From Batkoa obscura (lineage: Eukaryota; Entomophthoromycota; Entomophthoromycetes; Entomophthorales; Batkoaceae): a stretch of DNA of 64,000 nucleotides. The translations under genes and the position numbers were made by a program. The notes under the pieces are model-generated. The model was not told the origin of the DNA. It worked only from the letters and a program-made list of their open reading frames with translations, and ran no database searches. This document shows positions 21,382-33,394 of this stretch, in pieces (position 1 is the stretch's first letter; every line of letters starts with the position of its first letter). The DNA lies in NCBI GenBank assembly GCA_030770535.1, contig JASVEC010000009.1, positions 496,001-560,000 of the forward strand. Direction: 5' to 3'.

Positions 21382-24300
21382 TTACAAATAAAGCGATGCC
21401 GCAAATATAATATCTCTTTTGATCAACCTAACACCCTCTGAAAATTTAATCTCAAGTTCATTGTTACCAATGGTTTTACTAGCCATAGCCATCTGTCTTA
21501 GCAATTCCTCTAATCTGCGGAACATACGAATAATGGATCCCTCAAACACTTCAGTCATTCCGCACAGCTGTTCAAAACTAACACCAGCACACCAAGCTAA
21601 TACTACATCCATAAGATCAGGTTTAAATGTTTTTAAATAAAGATCTTCTTCCATTGGAATCCTACATTCGTTAGTAACTTTACATATATATTTTGCTTTC
21701 TGTTGGATAGTGTTAAATGCCTCTTTAAGTTCATCACGTACTTGTACATCATCATTATCAGTATTTTCATCAAATACAAAGCAAGATAAAATAGCAACGG
21801 ACTGCTCTACTGTTAAATCTGTAAACATACCACAAAAGATTAATTCAGTTAACAATAATTCTCCAGGGTTAGTGATCTCACAAGCTACTCTGCCCTTGAT
21901 TTCAATTACATCTGAAGGGGATACAAAACCCAAACGGCGTAATATTCTACGTCTACATTTTAACTCATCCATCTTTTCAATGTTATTACTATTGCTGACT
22001 TTTTCCTTCAATTTTTTGGCCAAGTTTTCCATTTTTAAATATTCCTCATACTGTTGTTTTTTTTCTTCTAATAAAGGATCATTATTGATTGGTTGTTCAA
22101 ATAACCTCTTTTCGCAATCAGCTACCATCTTTACAATATTTCTATTATCTTCACCAGTTAATTTCATGTTCTTTATGGGATCCAATAAGGGATATACTTT
22201 ATACCTTTTATTAATCTCCTATTTAAATTTTTTAGTATTATTATTTACATATAATATTAAATCAATTGTTACACTATATATCATATCTATCTTTTCAATA
22301 TTGGCTTTGCTGGTTAAATCAGTTGGTAACTTCACCATAATTTGAGAGTATCCATCTAATAAAGATAATACTACTGGAATGACCTGTAACAATAATGAAT
22401 AAAAAATGAATAATAATGAGGTCATAAAAATTACCTTCCAAACCTTTTTACTGGATGAATCTTTTGGGTCATAAGGTCTTAATAAAGTACTAATAGTATT
22501 GTTTAACTTGAAATCGTAACTGATTTCTGAACTTGTACTCTTCTTATCTAATGGTAACAGTACATCTACTACAACTACACCTACCTTTTCAGCAACGGTC
22601 CCATTTTTGGCTTCTTTAGAAGTTAAATTGACGATATTATAATTAACCACAAACCCATACCCAAAATCAACATCTACATGATTGACCCTAACCAATCTAC
22701 CAGGATTTAAAAATGGGACGGCAATCTTGGATTGATTTAATCTCTCTCTTAACAGTTTCGAGCTGGTCTCCAACTGTTGCTGAACCATATAATATTTGGG
22801 CAGCGCAGGATCGTACTCCATTTGACTCAATTGTTTATTTAACTCTTTTAGTTGCTTTTTTAACTTGGGTAAGTTGGCCTGGTTCTGGAAGTGCATGAAA
22901 GAGTTCTCAAGGATACTTTCAGGTGTTGTACCTTCTACTCTAAGTAAATTCAACAACATATTATAATTCAAATTGAACGCAGAATTCAACACATCTGACA
23001 TACCCTTGATCATCGATTTAGCTACTGCTGGCTCCATATTCTCATTAATCATCATAATAACAATACCTCGATCATCCAGACCTCTACGGCCTGCTCGACC
23101 ACTCATTTGAATGTATTCACCAGATGTGATCCAACGGCTTTCTACACCATCAAACTTACGCACTGAGGTAAAAACCACCGTTTTAGCCGGCATATTTAAA
23201 CCAATTGAAAAGGTTTCAGTAGCGAATAACACTTTGATAAGACCTTCTTGGAATAAGAGTTCGATCACTTCTTTTAAAATCTGTAAAATACCGGAGTGAT
23301 GGATACCAATACCACGCTTTAATAATGGTAAAATGTTCACAATCTGTGGTAAATTCCTGTCTTCTTCCTTTAATGAGTTCATTGCGTTGTTAAAGATGTT
23401 TTCTACTAAATCGGCTTCGACAGCTATAAATAAAATATTAGCTTACATCATGTTATGATTATATGAATAATACATGAATTGAAGTCAATCTTGGACATTT
23501 GTTGCGCTAACAACTCACAGCCCTTTTTACCAAATGAAAACACAATCACTGGGTGATAATTTTTGGTAAGGATCAGCTTGATAATTTTAGATATATCCGA
23601 TTCACTTCCTAAAAATATTATTAAGTTACTTTTTATATTTGTCATACCATATCTTTATATACCTTGTGTTATTTTTCCAATTTTTCTATTCATTCCTTTT
23701 CCAGAACCTCCAACTTCTTCCTCCAAAGTATCCTTTTTAATATGTGAAAGCGCCTTTTCAAAGTTGGCCTCTTTAAACTCCCCATTCTCATCTACAACTA
23801 ATCGAATACCATCACCACCTTCCGGGAACAGATAATGCTGCAAAGGAGTAGGCCTAAAATCGGTATAAACCACATGGCACGGTTGGTCATGAAGCTTACA
23901 GATCCAGTTGGAAAACTCTAACGCATTTGGTATAGTAGCTGATAAAAATACATACCTTACTTTATCAGGCAAGAGAATCAATGTCTCTTCCCAAATTACA
24001 CCTCTTTCTTTATCACGCATATAATGCACTTCATCAAAGATAACCCAAGCTACTTCTCGTACGATTTCGGACCCACGGTATAACATAGACCTTAAAATTT
24101 CGGTAGTCATAACCAAACAGGATGCATTTGGTGAAATTGTTACATCACCTGTCATTAAACCAACATCTCCAAACTCTTCTGCAAACTCACGGTACTTTTG
24201 ATTGGATAACGCTTTGATTGGAGAGGTGTAAATAACTCTCTGACGGTTCCTTAGGGCTTGTGCAATTGCATACTCAGCTACTACTGTTTTACCTGCTGAT

Positions 24301-24845
24301 GTGTGGGCGGCTACTAACACAGATTCATTGCGCTCAATAGAGTAAATACTTACTTTTTGGAAAGGATCCAAAGTAAATGGATAAACACGAGCAGGATTGG
24401 CATCTGGTTTATGCTGTTGGATAGGCACATATGGATAACCGGGTGGAATAGATACTTGATGGCGGACCTATTTTTGGTAAATTAAATAAATTGATGGAAG
24501 ATTAATTAACTAAATACTTACTTGATGCCTAAGTTTTAATTTTTCTTTACCCTCTTCGCCTACTACTTCTCTTGCAGTCTCCTCTTCAAAAGAATCTAAG
24601 ATCTCTGGCTCCATTTTTACGTCTTCTTTTGAATCCATATTATCATCTTCACTGTCAAAATCGTCATGGTTGCCCTTTAACTTTTTATTTTTATTTTTAA
24701 TGCTTGGATTATCATTTTCCAAATCACTATCATTTTCTATTGTTTTAATGGCTTCATTTAGAACTGCGTCTAATTCTTGTCGTCCTCTATTGGAGCTGGT
24801 CACTGCTTTAATGGTATCAAAAAGCTCTTCGTCGTCCGAAAACAT
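21382..24845 (-). CDS. MTR4: MTR4 exosome-associated Ski2-like RNA helicase (6 exons)
   Basis: Six exons (24522-24845, 23663-24467, 23474-23608, 22435-23423, 22273-22383, 21382-22218) join with matching phases to 1066 residues, very close to the 1073 of yeast Mtr4. After an acidic N-terminus comes the DExH core: AHTSAGKT (about 162-169), DEVH (253-256), SAT (284-286), then motifs in [22 protein letters not shown] and [10 protein letters not shown]. Family-diagnostic stretches include [34 protein letters not shown] and the C-terminal IIFAASLYL. The arch/KOW region (about 600-850) is present but shorter and diverged. Mtr4 unwinds RNA for the nuclear exosome, within and outside the TRAMP complex. 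One 51-bp intron (22384-22434) keeps the frame open and would be missed by a simple ORF call; it would insert a hydrophobic stretch. Confidence 0.95.
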
Positions 24846-26039
24846 GTTGAATCAATTTCAAAAAAATTCTTTTTTTGATAAAAAGAATTTTTAGAATTTT
24901 TATGCTTTTTGCTCCCAAAATTAGTTGTCAAGCTAAGTTTGAATTGAAATTGAGTTATCATTTTTAATTCGAGTCCTAAGCATTTTTGCGCTAAAATAAT
25001 TTAAACGTGTATGTTTTCTATAAATTATTTTATTTGCATTTAAAGTTCAGTTATAAAACTATTGACTATTTAAAATCTAAATAAAAACAGCAGCAATTTA
25101 GAAATTTTGATTGCGTTTAACTTATTTGATAGAGTCAACATATTTTATATTTAATATAATTATTAAAAAAAGTGAGATTCAGATAAACCTGTAATGTTTT
25201 ATTCACCAACATTATAATAACTATGGAAGTATGAAGGGGAAAGAGGCACAGTACTTAAAGAATGAAGGACGGTAAATAGTCTAAAATAGGATTCACTTTT
25301 AAGATTTTGAAGCGTTTAAATTTTAATGTTTAAGTTGTCCAGCTTTTAAATGCATAAAAAAGAGACAAATAAATGAAATAAAAGACATCTTGTTTTCTGT
25401 TGTTTTAGACAAACAGCTTTTTAAAATATCAAAATTATTATATTATTGACCATCAAAGGTTGTTATGCTTTTATTCTACATTTAATGATCTATATTAGTT
25501 GCAATATTAAACACTCAAAAGATCAATTTTTACGCTAATATTTACTTTTTTATTACAAATATATTTATATTAATTTACCAGTTTGTTAAAATAGTAGTTT
25601 AACTTGAATATAAAAAAATAGTGGATATGGGGGTGTTTTTTTGGTTTCATTACTTTTTCCATCTTTCAAACGCTATTTGAGTGGAAAAACTGCTAGTAAA
25701 ATCCTTAAACAAAAAAACACATCCCTATATACTTATATCAAAATCATGAAATTATACTACTTAAGCTTTTAACATTTAAAATTATTAAGTATACTAACAA
25801 ATTTGATAAAATTGGTTAAAATTAAATACCAAGTATTAAATAATTTAAGTTACATAAAGTTAAATACAAGAATAAAATATTTTTAGTAGCGTTGCTATCC
25901 AGCTCCATTTCCTATTAATAAATTTATTAAACTGACAAATTAATGTTATTTTTTTATTTGGGAAAACTAATGTTTTATTCCGGTACACTGGATCATACAC
26001 TATTAACTTTGAAGTGCATCATTTACAAAGCCATTCTTA
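24846..26039. other. Spacer with one MITE
   Basis: About 1.2 kb of AT-rich DNA upstream of MTR4 and downstream of the membrane-protein gene. Nothing but MITE copy 7 is recognisable. Confidence 0.4.
25625..25731 (-). mobile_element. MITE copy 7 (reverse)
   Basis: 105-bp family in reverse orientation: ATATGGGGGTGTTTTTTTGG to ACATCCCTATAT, core AACGCTATTTGAG. Confidence 0.9.
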
Positions 26040-27200
26040 TCATTTTAAAAAGCTTGGGATGATGGGTTTATTATTTTTTCTTCTAATATAATAATATATT
26101 CCAAACATGATAAGTAACAAACCCAATACACCACCAACCACTCCTCCAATTATATTATTTCTAGTCTCATAATTAGGTTGATAAGCTAATTCATCAATTA
26201 AAACCCCACTTTTTAAAAAGAAAATTGGTGTAACTTTATCGCCATCTTTATAAGTTGCAAAAGGAAGTAATAGATGACCATTGTGAAAAACAGCACATTT
26301 AATCATTAGGTAAGTTTTAGTTATATAAGGTTGAGACCAGGTTAATTTTTCCAAATCAAAGGTATGTAATTCAAGTGGTTTTTCAGATACAAGATAAATC
26401 AAATTTTTATTTCTTGTGTGAAGCCTATCTTCTCTTCCTAAATTTCGTGGTGATGTTCTAATTACAAGCTTTGTACTTGTGTCATTATCTGAAAGTTTAA
26501 TTGATGTTACAAAACTATTATCAGAGTTTTGGTTATTATCCCCACAAATCAAGTAGAGTATACCGTTATAAGCTTCCATTATTGGGACTCCGGTGCAGTT
26601 TAATCCATCTTTGATGCGCCTCCATGAACCTTCTTTTTCATTATATACCAGTATTCTACCTGTAGAGTTATCGTTTCCTTTTGATCCTATTTTAGTAATA
26701 TACATAAAATATTCATCTAAATTGGTATCGCTTTGGGTAACAACGAATCTAGATGGATCGGTAAAAATATCATTGTTGGCTCCTGGTATATTTGCTGCTT
26801 CGTTAAATGAGCTCATACTGCTTTCTCTAGCATTCCAGCTTTTATTATTAATGTTATAGTGGTATATGGAGGGTCCATTCGATGTGATAAATATATTAAC
26901 AATCTTATTTGTATCGCTTCCAGCACCACTATACACTAAAAATTGGGAAATAGGGTTTTCCCACTGAATAAGCGATTCCCATTGGCGGTTGGAGCTCTTA
27001 GGATCGACTGCGGCATTTAAATCCAAACTATGGATTGTATTATTGATGTACCAATAGTTATTACGCTCCATATATTCATCACCAAATGTATATAGTTTAT
27101 TATTTATTTTAACGCATTTTCCTTTAGTAAATAGAGGCGAATTTGTGTTGCTTGAGAGTACAACTGTTGCTAAGAAAGTAACTATTAAAAAAAAGAACAT
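26040..27200 (-). CDS. Type I membrane protein with kelch/beta-propeller-like ectodomain
   Basis: Intact 386-residue frame from an ATG at 27200. Residues 1-16 (MFFFLIVTFLATVVLS) are a signal peptide. The ectodomain carries repeated short beta-rich units (INNKLYTFGDE, YNGILYLICGDN, VYNEKEGSWRRI, FDLEKLTWSQPY). These recall kelch blades, where a label for an object alternates with a W-containing strand, but the diagnostic GG pairs are mostly missing. A single transmembrane helix (IIGGVVGGVLGLLLIMFGIY, about 347-368) and a short basic tail (RRKNNKPIIP) end the protein. Several NxS/T sites suggest N-glycosylation. Fungal proteins of this layout are common at the cell surface, and their ligands are mostly unknown. 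Confidence 0.6.
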   Translation of the reverse strand: MFFFLIVTFLATVVLSSNTNSPLFTKGKCVKINNKLYTFGDEYMERNNYWYINNTIHSLDLNAAVDPKSSNRQWESLIQWENPISQFLVYSGAGSDTNKIVNIFITSNGPSIYHYNINNKSWNARESSMSSFNEAANIPGANNDIFTDPSRFVVTQSDTNLDEYFMYITKIGSKGNDNSTGRILVYNEKEGSWRRIKDGLNCTGVPIMEAYNGILYLICGDNNQNSDNSFVTSIKLSDNDTSTKLVIRTSPRNLGREDRLHTRNKNLIYLVSEKPLELHTFDLEKLTWSQPYITKTYLMIKCAVFHNGHLLLPFATYKDGDKVTPIFFLKSGVLIDELAYQPNYETRNNIIGGVVGGVLGLLLIMFGIYYYIRRKNNKPIIPSFLK

Positions 27201-28630
27201 TTTTTTGCTTTAGCTTTTTATCCTTTTCTTTCAATAAATACTCTTCTGAATTCTAAGAACATCATGTGCAGTATGCTTTCATATATATTTAAAACCTATT
27301 TTGTAACACCAACTCCATTTTAATAAATAATCACCTTTTGTTCCTTATACTAGATTATGATTGAAAAAAGTTATAATTAAAGCGAATTATTACTAGACCC
27401 AATATTTCACTTAAGGTTTAAATCTATGATCAAATCATGATTATTTTGTGCACTTATATGGGGATGTATTTTTTTTGTTTAAGAATTTACTAACAATCTT
27501 TCCGCTCAAATAGTGCCTAAAAAATGGAAAAAATAATGAAGCCAAGAAAAACACCCTCATATTAATATTTTAATGTTTCGATAATCTACTTGTATATACC
27601 TCGATATCTCAAATATATTTATAAAACAAAAATACTAGACTAAATTAGAACAAGGAGAAATAAACTATTAAATTTAATATTTAAACTTTTATAAAAAATG
27701 CAGTGAATTTATTATTACCACTCAGAAATTATGAATAAAAGGCAATTCGAATAGCTGATCCAACTTCAAAAATGTTTTATTTAATTATGGAATGAACATT
27801 TCATGTATAATTTTGGATAATAGTTTTGTAAGTAGCTTGTGCTTGAGACAAAATCTTACTCTTAGTACACTAATCTATCTCCGTTTCGAGTAATCAGAGC
27901 ATTCGTAATTATGATAATATTCTAACGCTAATCTTTATTTGTAATAACCTATATTTATATAGTATGACAACTGTTTGATATAAGAATTTTATTAAATTGA
28001 AGCCTAAAATTGTGATAATATCACAAAAGTTTCACTAGTTTACAGTTTGGCCCGCCCAAGGAGGCTAACCTTCCTATTAACCTTATCGTTCTCATTGTTG
28101 TGTAAGAAATTATTTGATGAGCTGAATTAAATGGATATTACTTTGCCTTTCAGCTAATTCCAAAGGTAGGCAATTATTGGAAACAATTCCTACTTTACTA
28201 GATACTTTTAGATAATGATCCCATCCCTGAAGACAGTTGTCTTGGGTATTTAAAGTTTTATTTTGGCTAATAAAACACTTGGTGCTTCGGTATTTTGATG
28301 GAAAAAATACACAAAAATAGCATACTAAAATTTGTTAGATAGTACAAAAAACAAAGAGAAGTAGCCCGGAAATCTGTTCGTGCAATTCATGGCCAAAAAG
28401 AAGAATAAAATAAGATGTATAAAAACATTTATTAAAATTTGAACGTGTTTTGTTTTTTAAAATCGTAATTGTCTATATATTATCTTTGGTAAAAATTTAT
28501 TGGTTATAGCTAAGGATATTATAATTTAATACGTTCTGTATTTTTTTTAAGATTTTAAGTTTATGAATATTTTAATTTTCCTAAATTTAGCTTTCATCAA
28601 ATGTTTGCTCAGGTTTTATACTTGAAAATT
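27201..28630. other. Accessory spacer
   Basis: Contains MITE copy 8. The stretch 28020-28420 is somewhat less AT-rich than its surroundings, but no frame, RNA gene or repeat could be recognised. Confidence 0.35.
27456..27562 (+). mobile_element. MITE copy 8
   Basis: 105-bp family, ATATGGGGATGTATTTT to ACACCCTCATAT, with a mutated core (AATAGTGCCTAAAAAATGG). Confidence 0.9.
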
Positions 28631-29124
28631 GTGAAAGTTGGTACTCAGTGGTTGGAGTTAGAAGCAGTTCTTGCTTGATTAACTAGCCTTGAGTCGAATG
28701 ATCTTAGTTTATGTAACTAAGATAGACTTAAATTAGTAAGAATAGTGCGCAATAGGCTATGAACTATGTAAAACAAATAGAATAGAAAATACTACTGTAA
28801 AATCTACATAAGACATTGTCAGAAAGGCTTAGTGGCTTTATTAATGGTACAATATCAGGAAGTAATTCAGTTAAAAAGCCTCGAGTTATCATGTTGAAGA
28901 ATCTCTTTTATACTCTAATAAGTATGGATATCAAAACGAGAGGATAATATTCTTTGCAACGTGAAGTTAGAAATTCTCGCAGCAAATCAAAATAAGGAAC
29001 TCTGAATTGATTATACCACATGGATCACAGTCGAATTGATTACAAGGCTATAATCAGTTTTGTAAACAAGTTAAATGATTATTATGTTATAATTGATCCG
29101 AGAGCTGATAAACAATATTTCACA
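28631..29124 (+). mobile_element. Inverted piece of a decayed second transposon copy
   Basis: 28631-28916 is the reverse complement of about 8939-9226 of the intact element, and 29055-29124 of about 8863-8932. The 138 bp between them (28917-29054) are absent from the intact copy, so either an insertion here or a deletion there. The small conserved frame (LSERLSGFI to KNLFYT) is still readable. This block is inverted relative to the adjoining transposase remnant, so the copy has been rearranged or consists of two overlapping insertions. Confidence 0.8.
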
Positions 29125-30162
29125 TGATCCATCAGATACTGGATAACAGTGTAGTTTATTATCACGTTTAGTAAAATGTAAGCACTTTTTAATACCTTGT
29201 ATTTTTATTATTTTTTCGTATTTTTGTTTTCTTAATACTTTTTAAAAATTAAATCTGTTTTCCTATTATTAATTAAATTATTAGTTTTATTATGTTCACA
29301 GATAAGAATTTTAAAGTTCAAATTTTGAAATTAAATGATTAATATTTCTTATTTTACCTAATGCTTTAAATATATTTGTCTATTATAGAAGATTTTTAAT
29401 GTCGATCAACTATACTTTTTCCATGATGGTCAGCAAAAAATTAAGATCAATATTTAAACCATTATTTACTTTATGAATTTTTTTAAATATATATGGGTGT
29501 TTTTTTTGGCTTCATTATTTTTTCCGTTTTTTAAGCGCTATTTCAGTGGAAAGATTGTTAGTAAAGTTCTTAAACAAAAAAATACATCCCCATATAATAT
29601 AAAAACTCTTAAGATTTAAAATAGTTTCTTCTATCTACCTATACATCAATTTTTGTAAACTTTCTAAATAAAGCTTTTTAGATATTAAATCAATTAAACA
29701 ATCTCTTGCATATGCTGAATTATGATTTAGTATTTCAGATAAATAATCAAAATAAACTTTGCCTTGTTTTATCATTTTTTAAATATAAAACACCAAAAGT
29801 TAACACTAATATAGCTTGTTTATTATGATGATCTAGATTTATTGGACCTGGTCTTGTTCCTATTTATATATTTTGTTTAAAGTCTAAAGTTATTATACAA
29901 TTTTTATTATTTAATTTTCTAATAGTTTCATTAAATATGTTTTTTTTTGAGTATTAATATAAAATTTGTGTAATTTACATAACTTTTTTTTTTATTAAAA
30001 GATTTTTATCTTTATTTTTTTTTAATTTTTTTAAATTATATACTAAGGACATATATTATATAGGTCTATTTTTTTTGCTACATTTTTAAAATTACTTGGT
30101 ATATATTTAAAAAATATTAACTTAGCTACTGCTTTGTTTTTTAAATTATTAAAATATTTACT
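29125..30162 (-). pseudogene. Decayed transposase copy of the 2.9 kb transposon
   Basis: Matches 7246 to about 8222 of the intact transposase gene in the same orientation (shared blocks such as ATCAGATACTGGATAACAG and GCATATGCTGAAT). Many substitutions and small indels destroy the frame. Two MITEs are involved: copy 9 is inserted at 29491-29595 and copy 10 abuts the end at 30163. The portions encoding the N-terminal third and the extreme C-terminus are missing. The catalytic-core coding region is recognisable only as DNA similarity. Confidence 0.85.
29491..29595 (-). mobile_element. MITE copy 9, nested in the transposase remnant
   Basis: 105-bp family, reverse orientation. The intact transposase at about 7605-7635 supplies the empty site: AAATATATAATGTAAAAAC there becomes AAATATA, element, then TATAATATAAAAAC here, so a TA or TATA duplication accompanied insertion. 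Confidence 0.9.
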
Positions 30163-30269
30163 ATATGGGGATGTATTTTTATGTTTAAGAACTTTACTAA
30201 CAATCTTTCTGCTCAAATAACGCTTAAAAAATGGAAAAAATAATGAAACCAAAAAAAACACCCCCATAT
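30163..30269 (+). mobile_element. MITE copy 10
   Basis: 105-bp family, ATATGGGGATGTATTTTTATG to ACACCCCCATAT. It lies at the point where similarity to the transposase gene (TTATTAAAATATTTACT) ends; beyond it the remnant does not resume. Confidence 0.9.
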
Positions 30270-30685
30270 CCTAATCTAATAAAATCAAATTGCTTCTAAA
30301 AAGTGATGGAAGGGGGTAAGCTAAAGAGATAGAAAAACGGCATAAAGTGGAGTAATAAGTTATTAAACCTTAGTAAATTAAAAGATAAGTTAGATAAAAG
30401 AAAGGAAGTCATATTTATACAAGAGTTGTTTCAAAAGGATTTGTAAGAGCACGAGGCGGAAACACTCCATTTTCCCAAAGGTATTAAAGGCAGGAGAGGG
30501 AGTTATCTAAAACTGAGCATTTTACTTGGTTTCTGTTTTTTCTATTTTGTTTTATTTAAAACAAAGAAATTTAACATTCAAAAATCTAACTATATATATG
30601 GATGTTAAAATTATAGCTAACATGATATCTCCAATTAGCTAAATGCTTGAAAACTAAAGTTTTTTATGTACATTTGTATAACTTT
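30270..30685. other. Spacer
   Basis: 416 bp. A slightly purine-rich, less AT-rich stretch (30300-30500) carries no recognisable gene. Confidence 0.35.
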
Positions 30686-31153
30686 GATATCTGCTTCAAT
30701 TGGATTTGATAAATCATCATTACCAGTAGAGGTGGTTTGATAGTAAGGAAGGGTAGATCCGGGGTAATTATCAATAGGATAATTATCCTCAATTGACATA
30801 TATAGCGATTCATTTCCTTAATAAGAAAATGAAGTTATAAATGTATTTACTACAACAACACCTTCTACAATGATATTAACAAAGTCATACCTAATATCGT
30901 GGTTCAAAGAAATCGAAAGCAATCTGTACTTTGAGGTTTTTCGCGAAAAAGCATTTAGAACCTGAAATACTTTAAATGGTGTTAGTAGTTTTGCTTAGGT
31001 ATAAATACAAAATGGATAAAATATATGCCAGAACACTTATACAACTGTATTGATAATATTGGATATATTCAAGTGTATTTATAACTAATAACACATCTAT
31101 AATAACTCTAGGAAGTGCCGAGAAAATTACTCATCCTTTGTTCTTTAGATATT
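30686..31153 (-). pseudogene. TVP15-like four-pass membrane protein relic
   Basis: The minus strand shows scattered similarity to the intact genes at 33395, 35144 and 36591. The C-terminal coding DNA (ATAACTTTGATATCTGCTTC, GGTTTGATAGTAAGGAAGG) and the segment around CATATATAGCGATTCA match their SPYMP region. Stops, indels and a poorly conserved middle prevent translation. It is the most decayed member of the tandem array; the 5' boundary is approximate. Confidence 0.65.
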
Positions 31154-32149
31154 GCAATTTCAACATAAATGTTGACTATTTGTTTCATGTATCTACACTA
31201 TTTTAAAGGTTAAGCATTAATCTTTATATCAATGTAATTGAATTTACCAACTGTTTTATATAAATATAACCTTAATTTTATGGTTGAGCATTATGTATTT
31301 TACTTGGGTCATCTGTAATTTTTAATCAGTGTATATTTTAAAATACTAACTTAAATATTTAATACAGCTCTTAAACTTTTATACATTGTTTTTAATCTAG
31401 CTTTACTTTTACTCAGTCTAACCTATTGAAATTTTACTAGCCCCTAATTAACCATAATAAATAATATTGTTAAATGATTATATCAGCATTCTTATAAAGA
31501 CAATTAAAAATCAACTTAATTACAAGTCAAAAGTTAGGTTGATAGCAATCCAAGTCGGATTTTGCTTATGATCTATTATTTCAAATTATTCTTATGAGGT
31601 TACTTGAAAATTATTCGAAAAATGGGGGTGTTTTTTTTAGCTTCATTATTTTTTCCATTTTTTAAGCGCTATTTGAGCAGAAAGATTATTAGTAAAATTC
31701 TTAAACAAAAAATACATCCCCAGATAACTTAAAATTTAGAATGCCAAGAGTTGATAGTTATAAATAGATGGTAATTGGAATAGTTACATAGCAGTAATTT
31801 TATTACTTTAATATAAATGTTACCAATATGTTTCTTTGAAAAAAATTTACAATTTTTCATATCACTGTAACTAAAGACTGTACAATAATGCACGTTGCTA
31901 GTGTGAATAGTAGTTTATATTCTATATTTTTAAATCATTGAAATTTATTTTAATTTATACTTTTTAGTTTTTATTGAAAGCTGATTTAATATACGCAAAA
32001 AACGTAATCTTTATTTAAAAAATATACTTTATAGGTTTAACTATTTTATCCTTCCTATGTAAAAATATTTATATTTGAATAATAAAATGAAAGATTTTAT
32101 TTAAATAGCTTCATATAATTTTTTAGTAATTGATTAAATGATAATATAA
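31154..32149. other. Spacer with one MITE
   Basis: AT-rich, no gene besides MITE copy 11. Part may be diverged promoter sequence of the relic at 30686-31153. Confidence 0.35.
31621..31725 (-). mobile_element. MITE copy 11 (reverse)
   Basis: 105-bp family, ATGGGGGTGTTTTTTTTAG to TACATCCCCAGAT, core AAGCGCTATTTGAGC. Confidence 0.9.
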
Positions 32150-32406
32150 GGAAAAATGCGTACGTTAAACTTCTTTCAGGAGGAAACATAAAACCTAAAA
32201 CATTTAAGATATAATAGTTTGGTTACTGGTATTTCAAATAAAAATACAAAATGAGCTGAAAAATAGCGTAAAATGGGGAATACAATACCATGCCCAAAAT
32301 AATTATGTCCCCAATAATAATGTCATATTTCAAATACGCTGATAGCTAATATTATACTAATGATAACATTAGAGAGTGATGAAAAAATTGTTAATGCTTT
32401 AGACAT
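32150..32406 (-). pseudogene. TVP15-like gene relic, 5' half
   Basis: An ATG at 32406 begins MSKALTIFSSLSNVI-like sequence matching the intact relatives. Homology runs through the GHGIVLSILRYFS-type segment and the FPPERS-type segment, then fades before the third and fourth membrane spans. The conserved upstream CCAAT block is still present at 32478. It looks like a truncated duplicate. Confidence 0.65.
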
Positions 32407-33394
32407 TTTAAGTTTAATACTTGAAAAGATGATATTTCTTTTATAGCTATTTATACCATTTTTTGGTAATTATTTGACCAATGGCAGCTTAATGTTAAAA
32501 TAAAAGTTTTGTCTTCTTATTTCACATAGTGCAGCCCTTTTTAGGGATAAGTAATTAAGCTATTTTCTTGTATTCATGTTAAATCATTAATTTCATTTTT
32601 AAATGTATTCACTTTAGTTAATAACTATTTATTTGCAAAGAGCTTTTATGAATGTACCGAAAATAATTATTCATCTATTTGTATACAATGACATTTAATA
32701 GCTTTAATGAAATTTAGATGCATTCGGCCCTCTTTATGAATGATAGTAGTATTTTCCTCTTGTAAGTACTACATGTTGTATATATTCACTGATGATTCCA
32801 GTCTAGCAAATGTCTTTTTAAGGTTTTGTGATGATTCGAAATGGAATAGTAGTTTGTGTTTAAAGCTTTTTGAAATTCATTGCTTAAGTCTCGGGTAATT
32901 TTAAATAATTTATATTTTTCGATTTAGAATGCCAAGAATCACAAAAATAAATATGGTTAATTCAGCAATACAAGCTATTAACCAGGGTATTTATAATCTG
33001 AAAAACTTCAAAAACTTAGTACAAATAAAAAATTGCTACAATATATATTATAAAATAGCTTTATTTAAGAACACTTTAGTACTATTGTACTTGTGAAAAC
33101 AAAATAAAAAGTGAAATACAAAATACTGAAAGGAGATATAAGGGCAGGAAAAATAGACTATAGGTCGAATAATAAATAACAGAAAATGGTGTTAATTTAC
33201 GATGTCCTGGTTTCGAGATAGATAGGTTATATAAAACGTCTTTAAATGAATTTTATTTATTTCAATTTATATAAAATCACATGTTAAATTGTAATATGTG
33301 TTTAAAATCATACAAAAAATTTGTATCACAGCTTTGAAAAAAAAAACTGTCAGATAAAATAATTATAATATACAGATAACAATGTTTATTTAAA
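32407..33394. other. Spacer within the TVP15-like array
   Basis: Its first 110 bp are the duplicated promoter block. The rest is AT-rich and shows partial likeness to the spacer at 34020-34500, consistent with tandem segmental duplication. No further gene. Confidence 0.45.
32478..32482. promoter_or_regulatory. Conserved CCAAT box (relic gene)
   Basis: ATTTGACCAATGGCA, 72 bp upstream of the relic's ATG, is repeated nearly exactly upstream of 33892. CCAAT boxes bind the HAP/NF-Y complex. Confidence 0.5.

Noticed and set aside
22384-22434. Hydrophobic insert in MTR4
   Set aside because: The 51 bases begin GTAATT and end TTACAG and are absent from MTR4 relatives, so they are an in-frame intron.
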